Shown here: in pieces, positions 35,679-44,351 of the stretch
Layout: each line of letters begins with the position of its first letter
Position numbering within the stretch: position 1 is the first letter of the stretch
Translations under genes and position numbers: made by a program
Source of the DNA: an uncultured Eubacteriales bacterium
GTDB lineage: Bacteria; Bacillota; Clostridia; Oscillospirales; Acutalibacteraceae
DNA: 64,000 nt
Reading direction: 5' to 3'
NCBI GenBank assembly: GCA_934725425.1
Contig: CAKVAX010000001.1
Span: forward strand, 1-64,000
Notes under the pieces: model-generated
Database searches by the model: none
Told to the model about the DNA's origin: nothing
The model's input: the letters and a program-made list of their open reading frames with translations, nothing else

Positions 35679-36038
35679 ATGCTAAACAAAGATTTGAATA
35701 TTGCTATGTTACTGGACATTTATGGTAAATTGTTAACACCTTCTCAACGGGAATGTTTGGATTATTATTATAATCAGGATTTTTCTCTTTCTGAAATAGC
35801 AGACAATGTCGGGAAAACGCGTCAAGGAGTTTACGATTCTATAAAGCGCGCCGAAGCGATTTTGCGGGATGTTGATGAAAAGTTGAATTTTTCTCAAAGA
35901 ATAAAATTTCTTAGAGAACATATTATGAAGCTAAAAGAAATTTTAGAAAATATAGCAAGTGATAATAACTTGGACGCAGAAAAAGATAGATTGAACGAAT
36001 CTTTGAACATAGTAAATCAAATTTTATCGGATGAATAA
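35679..36038 (+). CDS. ylxM: YlxM/p13-family DNA-binding protein
   Basis: A protein of about 119 residues. It has the helix-turn-helix of the YlxM family (LLTPSQRECLDYYYNQDFSLSEIADNVGKTRQGVYDSIKRAE) and a C-terminal helical part. Family members sit next to ffh and are thought to influence the signal recognition particle. The ATG at 35679 follows AACAGGAG. The GTG at 35673 overlaps the SD. It abuts ffh. Confidence 0.92.
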   Translation: MLNKDLNIAMLLDIYGKLLTPSQRECLDYYYNQDFSLSEIADNVGKTRQGVYDSIKRAEAILRDVDEKLNFSQRIKFLREHIMKLKEILENIASDNNLDAEKDRLNESLNIVNQILSDE

Positions 36039-36050
36039 GTGGGTGATTTT

Positions 36051-37382
36051 TTGGCTTTTGAAAGCTTATCGGAAAAAATTTCAGCAGTGTTTAAAAAACT
36101 CAAATCCAAGGGGAAGTTAAGCGAGTCTGATGTTAGAGCCTCTATGAGGGAAGTAAGAATGGCGCTGTTGGAAGCGGACGTGAATTATAAAGTCGCTAAA
36201 AATTTTACAGATAATGTCGTTGAAAGAGCTATTGGAGCAAAGGTAATGGAAAGTTTGACTCCTGCTCAGATGGTAATAAAAATTGTAAATGAAGAATTGA
36301 CGTCACTTATGGGTTCCGACCAAACTAGACTTAATATTGCTTCAAAATTTCCTACCGTCATAATGCTGTGCGGCTTACAAGGATCCGGTAAAACCACACA
36401 TGCCGCAAAGCTTGCACTTATGATGAAAAAGCAAGGAAGAAGACCGCTTCTGGTTGCTTGTGACGTTTACAGACCTGCTGCGATAAAACAGCTTGAAATT
36501 TTAGGTTCACAAATAGGAGTTCATGTTTTTGAAATGGGCACGGAATCTCCCGTCAAAATATCTGAATCAGCTATTTCGTACGCCAAGGATCATGGATGCG
36601 ATATTGTTATTCTTGATACAGCCGGTAGGTTACATATAGATGAAGAACTGATGAATGAACTGAAGAATATAAAATCAAGTGTGAATCCGCAGGAGATATT
36701 GCTCGTTGTAGATGCGATGACCGGTCAGGACGCAGTTAATGTTGCGAGTTCATTTGATAATCTTCTTGATATTACCGGGGTTATATTGACCAAATTAGAC
36801 GGAGATACCCGTGGCGGTGCCGCGTTATCGGTAAAAGCCATAACCGGGAAGCCTATAAAATTTATAGGAACCGGAGAAAAAATGACTAACTTGGAAGAGT
36901 TCCATCCGGACAGAATGGCTTCTCGTATTTTGGGCATGGGGGATGTTTTAACTCTAATTGAAGATGCCGAAGCAAACTTTGATAAAGCTCAAGCCGAAAG
37001 AATGGCTCAAAAATTAGAAAAAAACACATTTGACTTGGAAGATTTAAAAGACCAAATGATGCAAGTTAAAAAAATGGGCCCTTTGAAGTCTATACTTTCT
37101 AAACTTCCGGGAGTTGAAAAACAGTTAAGCGGAGTAGAAATAGACGACAGAATAATTGATAGAATGTGCGCTATAATACTTTCTATGACTCCTTCGGAAA
37201 GGAAAAAGCCGTCAATTATAAACCCGCAGAGAAAGAAAAGAATCGCAGCCGGCAGCGGTTTGAAAGTGGAAGATGTAAATAAACTTCTTAAGCAGTTTGA
37301 GCAAATGCAGAAAGTAATGAAAAAATTTGGCGGAAAAAATAAAAAGAAGTTTTCAAAATTCAGATTTCCAAAGTTTTTTTAA
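36051..37382 (+). CDS. ffh: Signal recognition particle GTPase Ffh
   Basis: A protein of about 443 residues with the N domain (AFESLSEKISAVFKKLKSKG), the G domain (GLQGSGKTTHAAKLA, DTAGRLHIDEEL, TKLDGDTRGGAALS) and the M domain that binds 4.5S RNA and signal sequences (KKMGPLKSILSKLPG, ... SRMCAIILSMTPSERKKP-like stretch, RKKRIAAGSGLKVEDVNKLLKQF). It targets ribosomes to the membrane. The start is TTG at 36051 (LAFESL), since homologues begin MAFESLS and GGGTGA lies just upstream. The GTG at 36039 lacks SD spacing. Confidence 0.96.
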   Translation: MAFESLSEKISAVFKKLKSKGKLSESDVRASMREVRMALLEADVNYKVAKNFTDNVVERAIGAKVMESLTPAQMVIKIVNEELTSLMGSDQTRLNIASKFPTVIMLCGLQGSGKTTHAAKLALMMKKQGRRPLLVACDVYRPAAIKQLEILGSQIGVHVFEMGTESPVKISESAISYAKDHGCDIVILDTAGRLHIDEELMNELKNIKSSVNPQEILLVVDAMTGQDAVNVASSFDNLLDITGVILTKLDGDTRGGAALSVKAITGKPIKFIGTGEKMTNLEEFHPDRMASRILGMGDVLTLIEDAEANFDKAQAERMAQKLEKNTFDLEDLKDQMMQVKKMGPLKSILSKLPGVEKQLSGVEIDDRIIDRMCAIILSMTPSERKKPSIINPQRKKRIAAGSGLKVEDVNKLLKQFEQMQKVMKKFGGKNKKKFSKFRFPKFF

Positions 37383-37445
37383 TAGCGTGAAAACGTTATT
37401 TTAAATATATAAATTATAATTTATTATTATGGAGGAATGTTAACA

Positions 37446-37691
37446 ATGGCAGTTAAAATCAGACTTAGAAGAATGGGAGCTCATAAAAAACCTTTTTACA
37501 GAGTAGTAGTTGCGGATTCTCGTTCTCCTCGTGACGGAAAATGTATCGAAGAAATCGGATTCTTTAATCCTATGGTAGAGCCTGCTGAAATTAAACTTGA
37601 TATGGAAAAAGTAGAAAAATGGATTGCAAACGGTGCTCAACCTACAGATAGAGTAAAAAGCATCATCAAAGGGTTAAAAGAAGCAAAATAA
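37446..37691 (+). CDS. rpsP: 30S ribosomal protein S16
   Basis: An 81-residue S16 with AVKIRLRRMGAHKKPFYRVVVADSRSPRDG at the N terminus and full family length. The ATG at 37446 is 10 nt from GGAGG. The ATG at 37437 overlaps the SD. It follows ffh by 63 nt and precedes khpA in the usual order. Confidence 0.97.
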   Translation: MAVKIRLRRMGAHKKPFYRVVVADSRSPRDGKCIEEIGFFNPMVEPAEIKLDMEKVEKWIANGAQPTDRVKSIIKGLKEAK

Positions 37692-37717
37692 CGATTTTTA
37701 AAGGAGAGGAAAATTTA

Positions 37718-37963
37718 ATGGAGGACAATATAGAGAATCTGTTAAACATACTCGTTAAGAGCCTTATTCTTAAGCCTGAAGCTTTGAGAATAGAAAAAGG
37801 TGATCCGGCCACTGATGGTTTAGTAGTATACAGAGTGGTTGTGGATGAAAGTGATATGGGCAGAGTTATAGGAAAACGTGGAAGAATTGCTGCTCAAATT
37901 CGAAATATTGTTAGAGCTGCGGCTTTGAAAAATAATATGAAAATTGCTGTAGAAATAGGTTAA
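37718..37963 (+). CDS. khpA: KH-domain RNA-binding protein KhpA
   Basis: An 81-residue single-KH-domain protein. The GxxG loop is in VIGKRGRIAAQIRNIVRAA. It works with KhpB in small-RNA and translation control and affects cell elongation. AAAGGAGAGG precedes the ATG. Position between rpsP and rimM is conserved in Firmicutes. Confidence 0.94.
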   Translation: MEDNIENLLNILVKSLILKPEALRIEKGDPATDGLVVYRVVVDESDMGRVIGKRGRIAAQIRNIVRAAALKNNMKIAVEIG

Positions 37964-38041
37964 ATTAATAATCCTAAATGGCGCTTGGACAGTTAATCCG
38001 GGCGCATTAATTTTCCTTATTATCTTAGTTGAGGAGGCAAA

Positions 38042-38557
38042 ATGTCAAAAAAAAATTATTTTTGTATCGGAAAAATAGTAGGTACAAGAGGATTAAAAGG
38101 CGAATTAAAAGTTGAACCTTATACAGATTTTCCTGAAGATTTTTATGAGATAAAAAATATTTTTTTAGATATAGAGTCTGAACCTTTGGACGTTAGAAAT
38201 ATAAGGGTTCATAAATCTCAGGTCTTGATGTTACTCACGGACGTTCAAAATCGTACTCAGGCTGAATTTATGAGAGGAAAGCTTTTATACGCCTTCAAAA
38301 AAGATATTCCGTTGGACGAGGACAGGTTTTTTATAGAAGAACTTAAGGGGTGCCTTGTAGAAGATATAAATAGCAATAAAATTTATGGAACGGTAAAGGA
38401 CATATTCAATACCGGCGCAAATGATATTTACAGTATTATTGATGAAAAGGGGAAAGAGTATCTTCTCCCCATAATAGAAGGAACCATTAAAGAAATAAAT
38501 TTAGAGGATAATAAAATAATTATTAATCCTATTAAGGGTGTTTTTGATGAAGATTGA
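38042..38557 (+). CDS. rimM: Ribosome maturation factor RimM
   Basis: A 171-residue RimM with the N-terminal barrel (CIGKIVGTRGLKGELKVEPYTDFPEDF) and the C-terminal PRC-barrel (FIEELKGCLVEDINSNKIYGTVKDIFNTGANDIY). It assists assembly of the 30S head. Overlaps the trmD start by 11 nt. Confidence 0.94.
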   Translation: MSKKNYFCIGKIVGTRGLKGELKVEPYTDFPEDFYEIKNIFLDIESEPLDVRNIRVHKSQVLMLLTDVQNRTQAEFMRGKLLYAFKKDIPLDEDRFFIEELKGCLVEDINSNKIYGTVKDIFNTGANDIYSIIDEKGKEYLLPIIEGTIKEINLEDNKIIINPIKGVFDED

Positions 38558-39251
38558 TATAATGACCCTTTTCCCTGATATGTGTGAAGCATTTTTGTCC
38601 GAAAGTATAATCGGCAGAGCACGAAAAAAAAATATACTGGACATTAAGTGTCATCAAATACGAGATTTTGCATATGATAAACATAAAAGAGTGGATGATA
38701 CGCCATATGGCGGTGGAAAAGGCATGGTTATGAAGCCTGAACCTATTTACAGATGTTTTGAAAGTATATGCAATATTCGTGGTAAGCGCCCCCTTGTTGT
38801 GTATATGACTCCAAAAGGTGAAGTTTTTAATCAAGAAAAAGTAAAAGAGTTTAGTGAGGCAGACAACATTGCCATTTTATGTGGGCATTATGAAGGCGTG
38901 GATCAGCGTGTCATAGACGAAATTGTGGATAGGCAGATTTCGATAGGAGATTATGTCCTTACGGGTGGTGAAATACCGGCAGTTGCTTTTACTGATGCCA
39001 TATGCAGAATGGTCCCCGGAGTTTTGTCTGATGCTGTGTGCTTTGAAGAAGAAAGCCATTTTAACGGGCTTTTGGAGCACCCTCAGTATACCAAACCTTA
39101 TATCTGGAAAGATAAAGAAGTTCCTGAAGTGCTTGTTTCAGGTCACCACGCTAATATTGAGAAGTGGAAAAAAGAACAAGCAATTTCAGAAACACAAAAG
39201 TATAGACCTGATTTATTTAAAAATTATTTAGAGAGTCAAAACTTAAATTAA
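38547..39251 (+). CDS. trmD: tRNA (guanine37-N1)-methyltransferase
   Basis: A protein of about 234 residues. It has the trefoil-knot SPOUT fold with MTLFPDMCEAFLSESIIGRA, DDTPYGGGKGMVMKPEPI, CGHYEGVDQRV and IGDYVLTGGEIPA. It methylates G37 to prevent frameshifting. Start ATG at 38547 (MKIDIMTLFP) inside the rimM end. The GTG at 38538 is less likely. It ends the SRP operon. Confidence 0.96.
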   Translation: MKIDIMTLFPDMCEAFLSESIIGRARKKNILDIKCHQIRDFAYDKHKRVDDTPYGGGKGMVMKPEPIYRCFESICNIRGKRPLVVYMTPKGEVFNQEKVKEFSEADNIAILCGHYEGVDQRVIDEIVDRQISIGDYVLTGGEIPAVAFTDAICRMVPGVLSDAVCFEEESHFNGLLEHPQYTKPYIWKDKEVPEVLVSGHHANIEKWKKEQAISETQKYRPDLFKNYLESQNLN

Positions 39252-39355
39252 TATTTATATTCAATAAAAAATAATCATATTTTTGACATATCTCACAATA
39301 GCTATGTTTTAAAAATCATGAGCATAGGTAACTAAGCCAAAAAAGTCATTTTTTA

Positions 39356-39383
39356 TTGACTAATCTTATAGTTGTGATATAAT
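39356..39383 (+). promoter_or_regulatory. Promoter of the HPr-like gene
   Basis: TTGACT (39356-39361), a 16-nt spacer and TATAAT (39378-39383), about 80 nt before the ATG. The 100 nt upstream toward trmD hold no gene. Confidence 0.65.
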
Positions 39384-39466
39384 ATATTATTGTAAAGATG
39401 TATCACGAAAGTTAAAAAAATATATTTTTAATGTTTTTATATAGATAGAGTAGGGGAGAGAATGTT

Positions 39467-39745
39467 ATGTACGTAAAAGAAGTAGTAGTTCAAAATCAAG
39501 TGGGACTTTGTGCTAGACCGGCTACTTATTTTATTCAAAAGGCAAATGAATTTAAATCTACCGTTTGGGTTGAAAAGGAAGAAAGAAGAGTTAATGCCAA
39601 GAGCTTACTCGGAGTCTTGTCACTTGGAATTATCGGTGGTACAAAAATTAGAATCATCGCTGACGGAACAGACGAACAAGAAGCTGTAGAGCAAATTGTT
39701 AAATTGGTTGAATCTGGATTTTCTGTATCTACAAGCTCTAATTAA
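39467..39745 (+). CDS. HPr-family protein with Cys in place of the phosphorylated His15
   Basis: A 92-residue HPr-fold protein. The active-site motif, normally GLHARPA, reads GLCARPAT, so the residue phosphorylated by Enzyme I (His15) is Cys15. The regulatory serine Ser46 is kept (RRVNAKSLLGVLSLGI). It therefore cannot act as a normal PTS phosphocarrier. It could still be phosphorylated on Ser46 by HPr kinase and act as a CcpA co-effector like the Bacillus Crh protein (Crh has Gln15), by analogy. No Enzyme I or HPr kinase is in the window. Own promoter and terminator, so monocistronic. Confidence 0.9.
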   Translation: MYVKEVVVQNQVGLCARPATYFIQKANEFKSTVWVEKEERRVNAKSLLGVLSLGIIGGTKIRIIADGTDEQEAVEQIVKLVESGFSVSTSSN

Positions 39746-39766
39746 TTTTAATTTATGCGATTATTT

Positions 39767-39806
39767 AATTACCCATATATCAAACGATATATGGGTAATT
39801 TTTTAT
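39767..39806. terminator. Bidirectional terminator after the HPr-like gene
   Basis: A perfect 15-bp stem AATTACCCATATATC/GATATATGGGTAATT (39767-39781 and 39786-39800) with an AAAC loop, followed by TTTTAT. It also ends the convergent toxin gene. Confidence 0.9.
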
Positions 39807-41443
39807 ATTGCTTCAACTTCTACTAAGAGTTCGTTGGAGGATTTATCATATTTTGCTCCTATTAATTTTAATTTTTGCCCAGGAGCCAGAATAACTTCTT
39901 TTTGAATACTATTAGTAACGGCACGGGTTTTTGCATTAGTTAATTTTATTTCTATACGTATGTTTCCAAATTTTTTAATCCTTTTGTATTGCGGATCGGT
40001 AGTTGTACTCAAGAATCCTTTATCACGTATGATTTTACCTTTGTTGTCGTTTATTAGTTTTTCAACGTCCGTATAATACTCATCTGTAACAAAACAACGA
40101 TGAGAATCATGAGAATATTTATTTTTTTTACCTTTATCTTTTACAAAATATTTAGTGTCCCAATTTTTCCCCTCTACAATTCCAGCTTCGTAAAGTAAAT
40201 TTGAGATTGCTTTGGGCCAAGTTTTTCTGTATACTTTTCCATCTTTGTCGTTCTTTTTGAAGGATCTTGATAAAATTATTATATCACTTAAAATTTCTGT
40301 ATTATTATTATATTTTGAATTATTGGGGTCCCTTAGAAATCCATTATATTTCAAGTGTTTGTTAACGTAGTGCCCCGGCTCGCCGGTATATTTTTTCAAA
40401 ATTTCATCAGAAGTTTTCTTAGAAAATTTTTGACACAATTTTTTTCGCGCTCTTTCAGAATTTATAAACTTAGAAAATTTACAATGTTTTATGTCTTCTA
40501 AGGAAAGTGCTTCTAATGGCCTGAAATCTTCTTTGCTGTTTACGTTAGGAATATCTGACGTAAATTCAGAATTAGATGGCTGAGGAGTTGAATTTGTACA
40601 AGTGGAAATTTCTGCTGTAGACTCGATCTCATAGTCTTCAACCCCACTTTCTGTTCGCACGAGTTTCCAGTTTGCTTCGCTGGGATTGGTAGCAGGAACG
40701 TCGTCGGAAGGCGTTGTAGATTCTAAATCGGTTTGCTCAGAAGTTTTAGTCGAATTAGTTTCATCTGACGTTTGCAGTGTAGGAGTTGTTGAAGATTCGG
40801 ACGAAGTGCAAGGTGTTGTAGATTCTAAATCGGTTCGTTCAGAATTCTTAGAGGGGTTAATTTCATCTGATGAATTAGGTATAGAATTTTTTTGGTTTCC
40901 AATATATGGAGGAAATAATTTTTCTAAATCGATATGTTGAGCGGGTATCGGCTCTCCACACAAACTAACAGGTATGGGCGTATAAGTGAGAGTTTGGCTT
41001 GTCCCGGTATCTATTATTTGCGGGATGTGGCACCAAATTGGTTCGTTAGAAAAGGTAGGTGAGACAGGAGGAATGTAAGCGAGAATTTTTTTAGGAGGCA
41101 ATTCTCTGTAACCACTACAAATTATACCACCCGTAGAGGAAGGAATCGGTTTGCCGATTAAATTGATTATTTGAGTAGAGGTAATAGTGGAATTTTGGGG
41201 ACTTCTTTGCGGAATAATAGCATATATATTTCCGTTTGGTTGCTCGTCTAAGTGGACAATTATAGGTTTCCATCCTAATTTTTCAAGCGGAAATGTGTAC
41301 TTATACATTGAGGGAATGGAAAACTGAATTTTTGTGGGATTGAGTTTTTCGGGATTTACAGCATTTGTTGTTAAAAACCCTGCTGATGATAAGAGCCCCA
41401 CTGAAACTAACCCACAGAGTGAAATTTTTTTGATAGATTTCAT
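39803..41443 (-). CDS. Secreted ADP-ribosyltransferase (putative effector toxin)
   Basis: A 546-residue exported protein. The N-terminal signal peptide ends near TTNA. A proline-rich region of unknown fold covers about 35-180. A Ser/Thr/Glu-rich linker (about 185-300) contains two copies of a 34-residue unit. The C-terminal catalytic domain (about 330-546) shows the R-S-E triad of ADP-ribosyltransferases: Arg in SHRCF (about R449), GFLSTTTDP (about 476-484, STT in place of STS) and QKEVILAPG (Q514, E516). The Q-x-E form, not E-x-E, occurs in enzymes such as C3 that modify Asn, Gln or related residues, so Arg may not be the target (inference). Lipid or glycan anchors are not seen. Monocistronic. 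Confidence 0.82.
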   Translation of the reverse strand: MKSIKKISLCGLVSVGLLSSAGFLTTNAVNPEKLNPTKIQFSIPSMYKYTFPLEKLGWKPIIVHLDEQPNGNIYAIIPQRSPQNSTITSTQIINLIGKPIPSSTGGIICSGYRELPPKKILAYIPPVSPTFSNEPIWCHIPQIIDTGTSQTLTYTPIPVSLCGEPIPAQHIDLEKLFPPYIGNQKNSIPNSSDEINPSKNSERTDLESTTPCTSSESSTTPTLQTSDETNSTKTSEQTDLESTTPSDDVPATNPSEANWKLVRTESGVEDYEIESTAEISTCTNSTPQPSNSEFTSDIPNVNSKEDFRPLEALSLEDIKHCKFSKFINSERARKKLCQKFSKKTSDEILKKYTGEPGHYVNKHLKYNGFLRDPNNSKYNNNTEILSDIIILSRSFKKNDKDGKVYRKTWPKAISNLLYEAGIVEGKNWDTKYFVKDKGKKNKYSHDSHRCFVTDEYYTDVEKLINDNKGKIIRDKGFLSTTTDPQYKRIKKFGNIRIEIKLTNAKTRAVTNSIQKEVILAPGQKLKLIGAKYDKSSNELLVEVEAI

Positions 41444-41475
41444 TTATTTAACTCCTTTTATTAATTTGTATTTTA

Positions 41476-41504
41476 ATTTTAACATAATTTTAAAATTATT
41501 TCAA
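41476..41504 (-). promoter_or_regulatory. Promoter of the ADP-ribosyltransferase gene
   Basis: On the minus strand, TTGAAA (41504-41499), a 17-nt spacer and TAAAAT (41481-41476), about 30 nt before the start and its AAAAGGAGTT SD. Confidence 0.55.
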
Positions 41505-41570
41505 TACTTTTCTAAAAATTATTAATTAAAGGAGAAAAAACAACCTGCTATATTTTATACAATTTTTGAA

Positions 41571-41599
41571 TAAAAAAGCTCTTGCCTTTCCGCAAGAGC
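41571..41599 (-). terminator. Terminator of the two-component/hexapeptide operon
   Basis: An 8-bp stem GCTCTTGC/GCAAGAGC (41578-41585 and 41592-41599) followed on the minus strand by TTTTTTA. It lies 8 nt after the hexapeptide-repeat gene. Confidence 0.8.
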
Positions 41600-41606
41600 A
41601 AAAATA

Positions 41607-42359
41607 TTATATTTTTTTTACCATTTTTCCATTGTTCTTTAGAATTGTACTTTCTTCAATAACGCCTCTTACCATAGAGGTGGGGTACACAGTTGAATTT
41701 CGTCCTATTATTGTTCCCGGGTTAAGTACGGCGTTGCATCCGATTTCAACGTAATCGCCCAGTATTGCTCCGAATTTTTTTAAATCGGTTTGTATTTTTT
41801 CGTTTTCCAATTTAACAGCGACCGGAGATTTGTCAGATTTAACATTTGAAGTTATTGATCCCGCGCCCATATGAGATTTGTAACCTAAAATAGAATCTCC
41901 TACGTAATTAAAGTGCGGCACTTGGACATTATCAAATAAAATTACATTTTTTAGTTCTGTTGAATTTCCGACTACGCAATTTTTTCCTACTATAGCGCTT
42001 CCTCTTATAAATGCGCAGTGACGAATTTGGGCATTTTCCTGAATTATGGTGGGCCCTTCTATGTGAGCCGAAGGGAAAACGGTGGCTTTTTTCGATACCC
42101 ATACATTTTCTGCTATTTCATCATATTCTTCTTTGGAAAGGGTAGGGCCGACTTCTTTGATGAAATCCTTTATCAAAGAAAGTGCTTCCCAAGGATAATT
42201 TATTTTTTCAAAAATTTTTTTTGCAATAGTATGGGATGTATCCAAGAAGTTTTTATAACTGAGTTGTATTAATTTTTCCATAAAATATATAAGCGGACTT
42301 TCAAGCCCGCATTCTCCTTTGTCATTAATAAAATTTACAAATTGTATTCCGGAAAACAA
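41607..42359 (-). CDS. Left-handed beta-helix (hexapeptide) acyltransferase/nucleotidyl-sugar enzyme
   Basis: A 250-residue protein. A short helical N-terminal part (about 1-85) is followed by many hexapeptide repeats (AHIEGPTIIQENAQIRHCAFIRGSAIVGKNCVVGNSTELKNVILF and similar). This matches clostridial proteins listed as glucosamine-1-phosphate acetyltransferase or UDP-GlcNAc pyrophosphorylase-like. It has no nucleotidyltransferase domain, so GlmU identity is not supported. It may acetylate an amino sugar for the wall. It overlaps the end of the histidine kinase by 25 nt and is likely part of that operon. Confidence 0.7.
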   Translation of the reverse strand: MFSGIQFVNFINDKGECGLESPLIYFMEKLIQLSYKNFLDTSHTIAKKIFEKINYPWEALSLIKDFIKEVGPTLSKEEYDEIAENVWVSKKATVFPSAHIEGPTIIQENAQIRHCAFIRGSAIVGKNCVVGNSTELKNVILFDNVQVPHFNYVGDSILGYKSHMGAGSITSNVKSDKSPVAVKLENEKIQTDLKKFGAILGDYVEIGCNAVLNPGTIIGRNSTVYPTSMVRGVIEESTILKNNGKMVKKI

Positions 42360-43018
42360 ACGGTGAATTCTGTTCCTTCTCCTATTTTACTTTTAACATC
42401 TATGCTTCCGCCATATTCTTCAGCAAAATTTTTGGCTATTGAAAGCCCCAGTCCGGACCCCGGAATGCTTAAGTTTTTAGCAGATGCAGATCGATAATTT
42501 TTGGCAAATATTTTGTCTAATTCATTTTCGGCGATACCCATTCCGGTGTCTTTGATTTTGATATTTACTTTATCATTTTTTTGTACCACATTTATGTATA
42601 CTTTTCCTTGCTCTTTGTTATATTTAATTGCATTTTCCAGAATGTTCGTTATTATTCTGGAAATTTTATTTTCAGGAATAGAAACATAAATGTCATTAGA
42701 ATCCACGTTAAAAATAACTTCTACATTTTTTTTGGAAGCAAGAGGAGATAAAGCCTTAACGTACTTATTTATTTGTATGTTGACATTGCATTTATTTATA
42801 CCCTGAAACTGGTTTTTGCCGGATGATTTTAAAAGTTCTTCCACCAAATCTAAAAGTCTTTGAGATTCAGAATATATTATATCCAAAAATTCATTTTGAG
42901 ATTTTTGATCGTATGTGCCTTTTTTCAGCAGCTCAACAAATCCCATAATAGACGTTATTGGTATCTTTAAATCGTGGATAGTGTTTTTTAGTTCATTTTG
43001 ATAATTATTATTTTCCAT
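42335..43018 (-). CDS. Sensor histidine kinase without a sensor domain
   Basis: A 227-residue HisKA plus HATPase kinase. The phosphoacceptor His15 is in the H box IHDLKIPITSI (usually HDLKTP). An N box (IITNILENAIKYN), G1 (IKDTGMGIAENEL) and G2 (GSGLGLSIAK) are present. There is no membrane segment or PAS domain, so the input signal must come through another partner. It pairs with the response regulator 62 nt upstream. The pair resembles PhoR/PhoB minus the sensor. Confidence 0.9.
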   Translation of the reverse strand: MENNNYQNELKNTIHDLKIPITSIMGFVELLKKGTYDQKSQNEFLDIIYSESQRLLDLVEELLKSSGKNQFQGINKCNVNIQINKYVKALSPLASKKNVEVIFNVDSNDIYVSIPENKISRIITNILENAIKYNKEQGKVYINVVQKNDKVNIKIKDTGMGIAENELDKIFAKNYRSASAKNLSIPGSGLGLSIAKNFAEEYGGSIDVKSKIGEGTEFTVCFPEYNL

Positions 43019-43079
43019 TTTAACACCTCAGGCAACACAAATTTCTGCGTTGCCTTTTCTTTCTTCATTTATTCAAATC

Positions 43080-43802
43080 TTAAATCTCATCTTCTGAAGC
43101 AAATCTGTATCCAACCCCGCGAACAGTAAGAATATATTTTGGATTCTCAGATTCATCTTCTATTTTTTGGCGAAGGTATCTAATGTGTACATCAACAGTT
43201 CTTGCATCTCCGCAAAATTCTACGTCCCATACCTTTTCCATTAATTGATCTCTGTTTAAAACACGACCTTTGCTTAACATCAATGATGTAAGCAAATCAA
43301 ATTCTTTCATTGTCAAATCAATAGGCTTATTGTTTTTGCTTACGGTACGTCTTGCCAAATTTACTGTTATTTCTCCGCAAGTAATGATATCATTGCTAGG
43401 ATTTACGATGTTGGAATATTCTTTTCTACGAATTAAAGCTTTAACTCTTGCACATAATTCTTTTAAGCTAAATGGTTTGGTTACATAATCGTCTGCTCCC
43501 ATTTCTAATCCCAAAACGCAATCCACTTCATCGTTTCTGGCTGTGAGAAGAATTATAGGCACGGTTTTTGTATCTTTGTCAAGTTTAAGTCTTCCGCATA
43601 TGCTTAAACCATCCGGAGCAGGCATTACCCAATCTAAAACTATAACGTCCGGTAAACGTCTTTGAACCGCTTTAAGTAATTCTTCACCACCGGCAAATTC
43701 CTGAGTTTCAAAACCATATTCACGAAGTGCCAATGAAGCCAATTTCCTTATATTAGGTTCATCATCCACAACATATATTAGACTACGTTTATCTTCTGAC
43801 AT
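43080..43802 (-). CDS. OmpR/PhoB-family response regulator
   Basis: A 240-residue regulator. The receiver domain has the acidic pocket (VDDEP), the phosphorylation Asp57 in VIVLDWVMP and Lys109 in GADDYVTKPF. A winged-helix DNA-binding domain follows (KEFDLLTSLMLSKGRVLNRDQLMEKVW and RTVDVHIRYLRQKIED). It is the first gene of the operon with the histidine kinase and hexapeptide protein. Target genes are not visible in the window. Confidence 0.93.
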   Translation of the reverse strand: MSEDKRSLIYVVDDEPNIRKLASLALREYGFETQEFAGGEELLKAVQRRLPDVIVLDWVMPAPDGLSICGRLKLDKDTKTVPIILLTARNDEVDCVLGLEMGADDYVTKPFSLKELCARVKALIRRKEYSNIVNPSNDIITCGEITVNLARRTVSKNNKPIDLTMKEFDLLTSLMLSKGRVLNRDQLMEKVWDVEFCGDARTVDVHIRYLRQKIEDESENPKYILTVRGVGYRFASEDEI

Positions 43803-43916
43803 AACTCAATACACTCTCCTAACTAAAAAGTCAACATAATGGATTAAACCAAAATTAAAAACCTATTAAAATGCGGATTTTTTTAATAAAGCCATAACTC
43901 CTTTTAATCTATATGT

Positions 43917-43945
43917 ATTATAATACAAAAAGAAAATAAAAACAA
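43917..43945 (-). promoter_or_regulatory. Candidate promoter of the two-component operon
   Basis: On the minus strand, TTGTTT (43945-43940), a 17-nt spacer and TATAAT (43922-43917), about 115 nt before the response regulator. The 43946-44210 stretch is AT-rich, and I see nothing else in it. Confidence 0.45.
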
Positions 43946-44210
43946 ATACTTTTAAAAAATTTGTCATTGATAAGATTAATTTTTAATATTTGAACTATAT
44001 TTCAAGTGCAATTTTTTCGAAATTATATAATTCATCTAAAAAAACAAGCTCTTATCTTTTGTGATTTTCAAAATTTCAATATTTTAAAATTATTAATTGA
44101 AAGTTTGAATAATATATAAATTTGATATTTTACAGTATAGCATCATTTTTTTAAAATTAATAGGGTATTTTGCATAATAAATTAAAGAAAAAATTTATCA
44201 TATTTTTCTA

Positions 44211-44239
44211 TTGACAAACGTAAATATATGTAGTAGAAT
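44211..44239 (+). promoter_or_regulatory. Sigma-A promoter of the tRNA gene
   Basis: TTGACA (44211-44216), a 17-nt spacer and TAGAAT (44234-44239), 31 nt before the mature tRNA. Confidence 0.75.
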
Positions 44240-44270
44240 AAATAACATACCCAAGATAAAAGGAAAATAT

Positions 44271-44347
<77 letters not shown>

Positions 44348-44351
44348 AATG

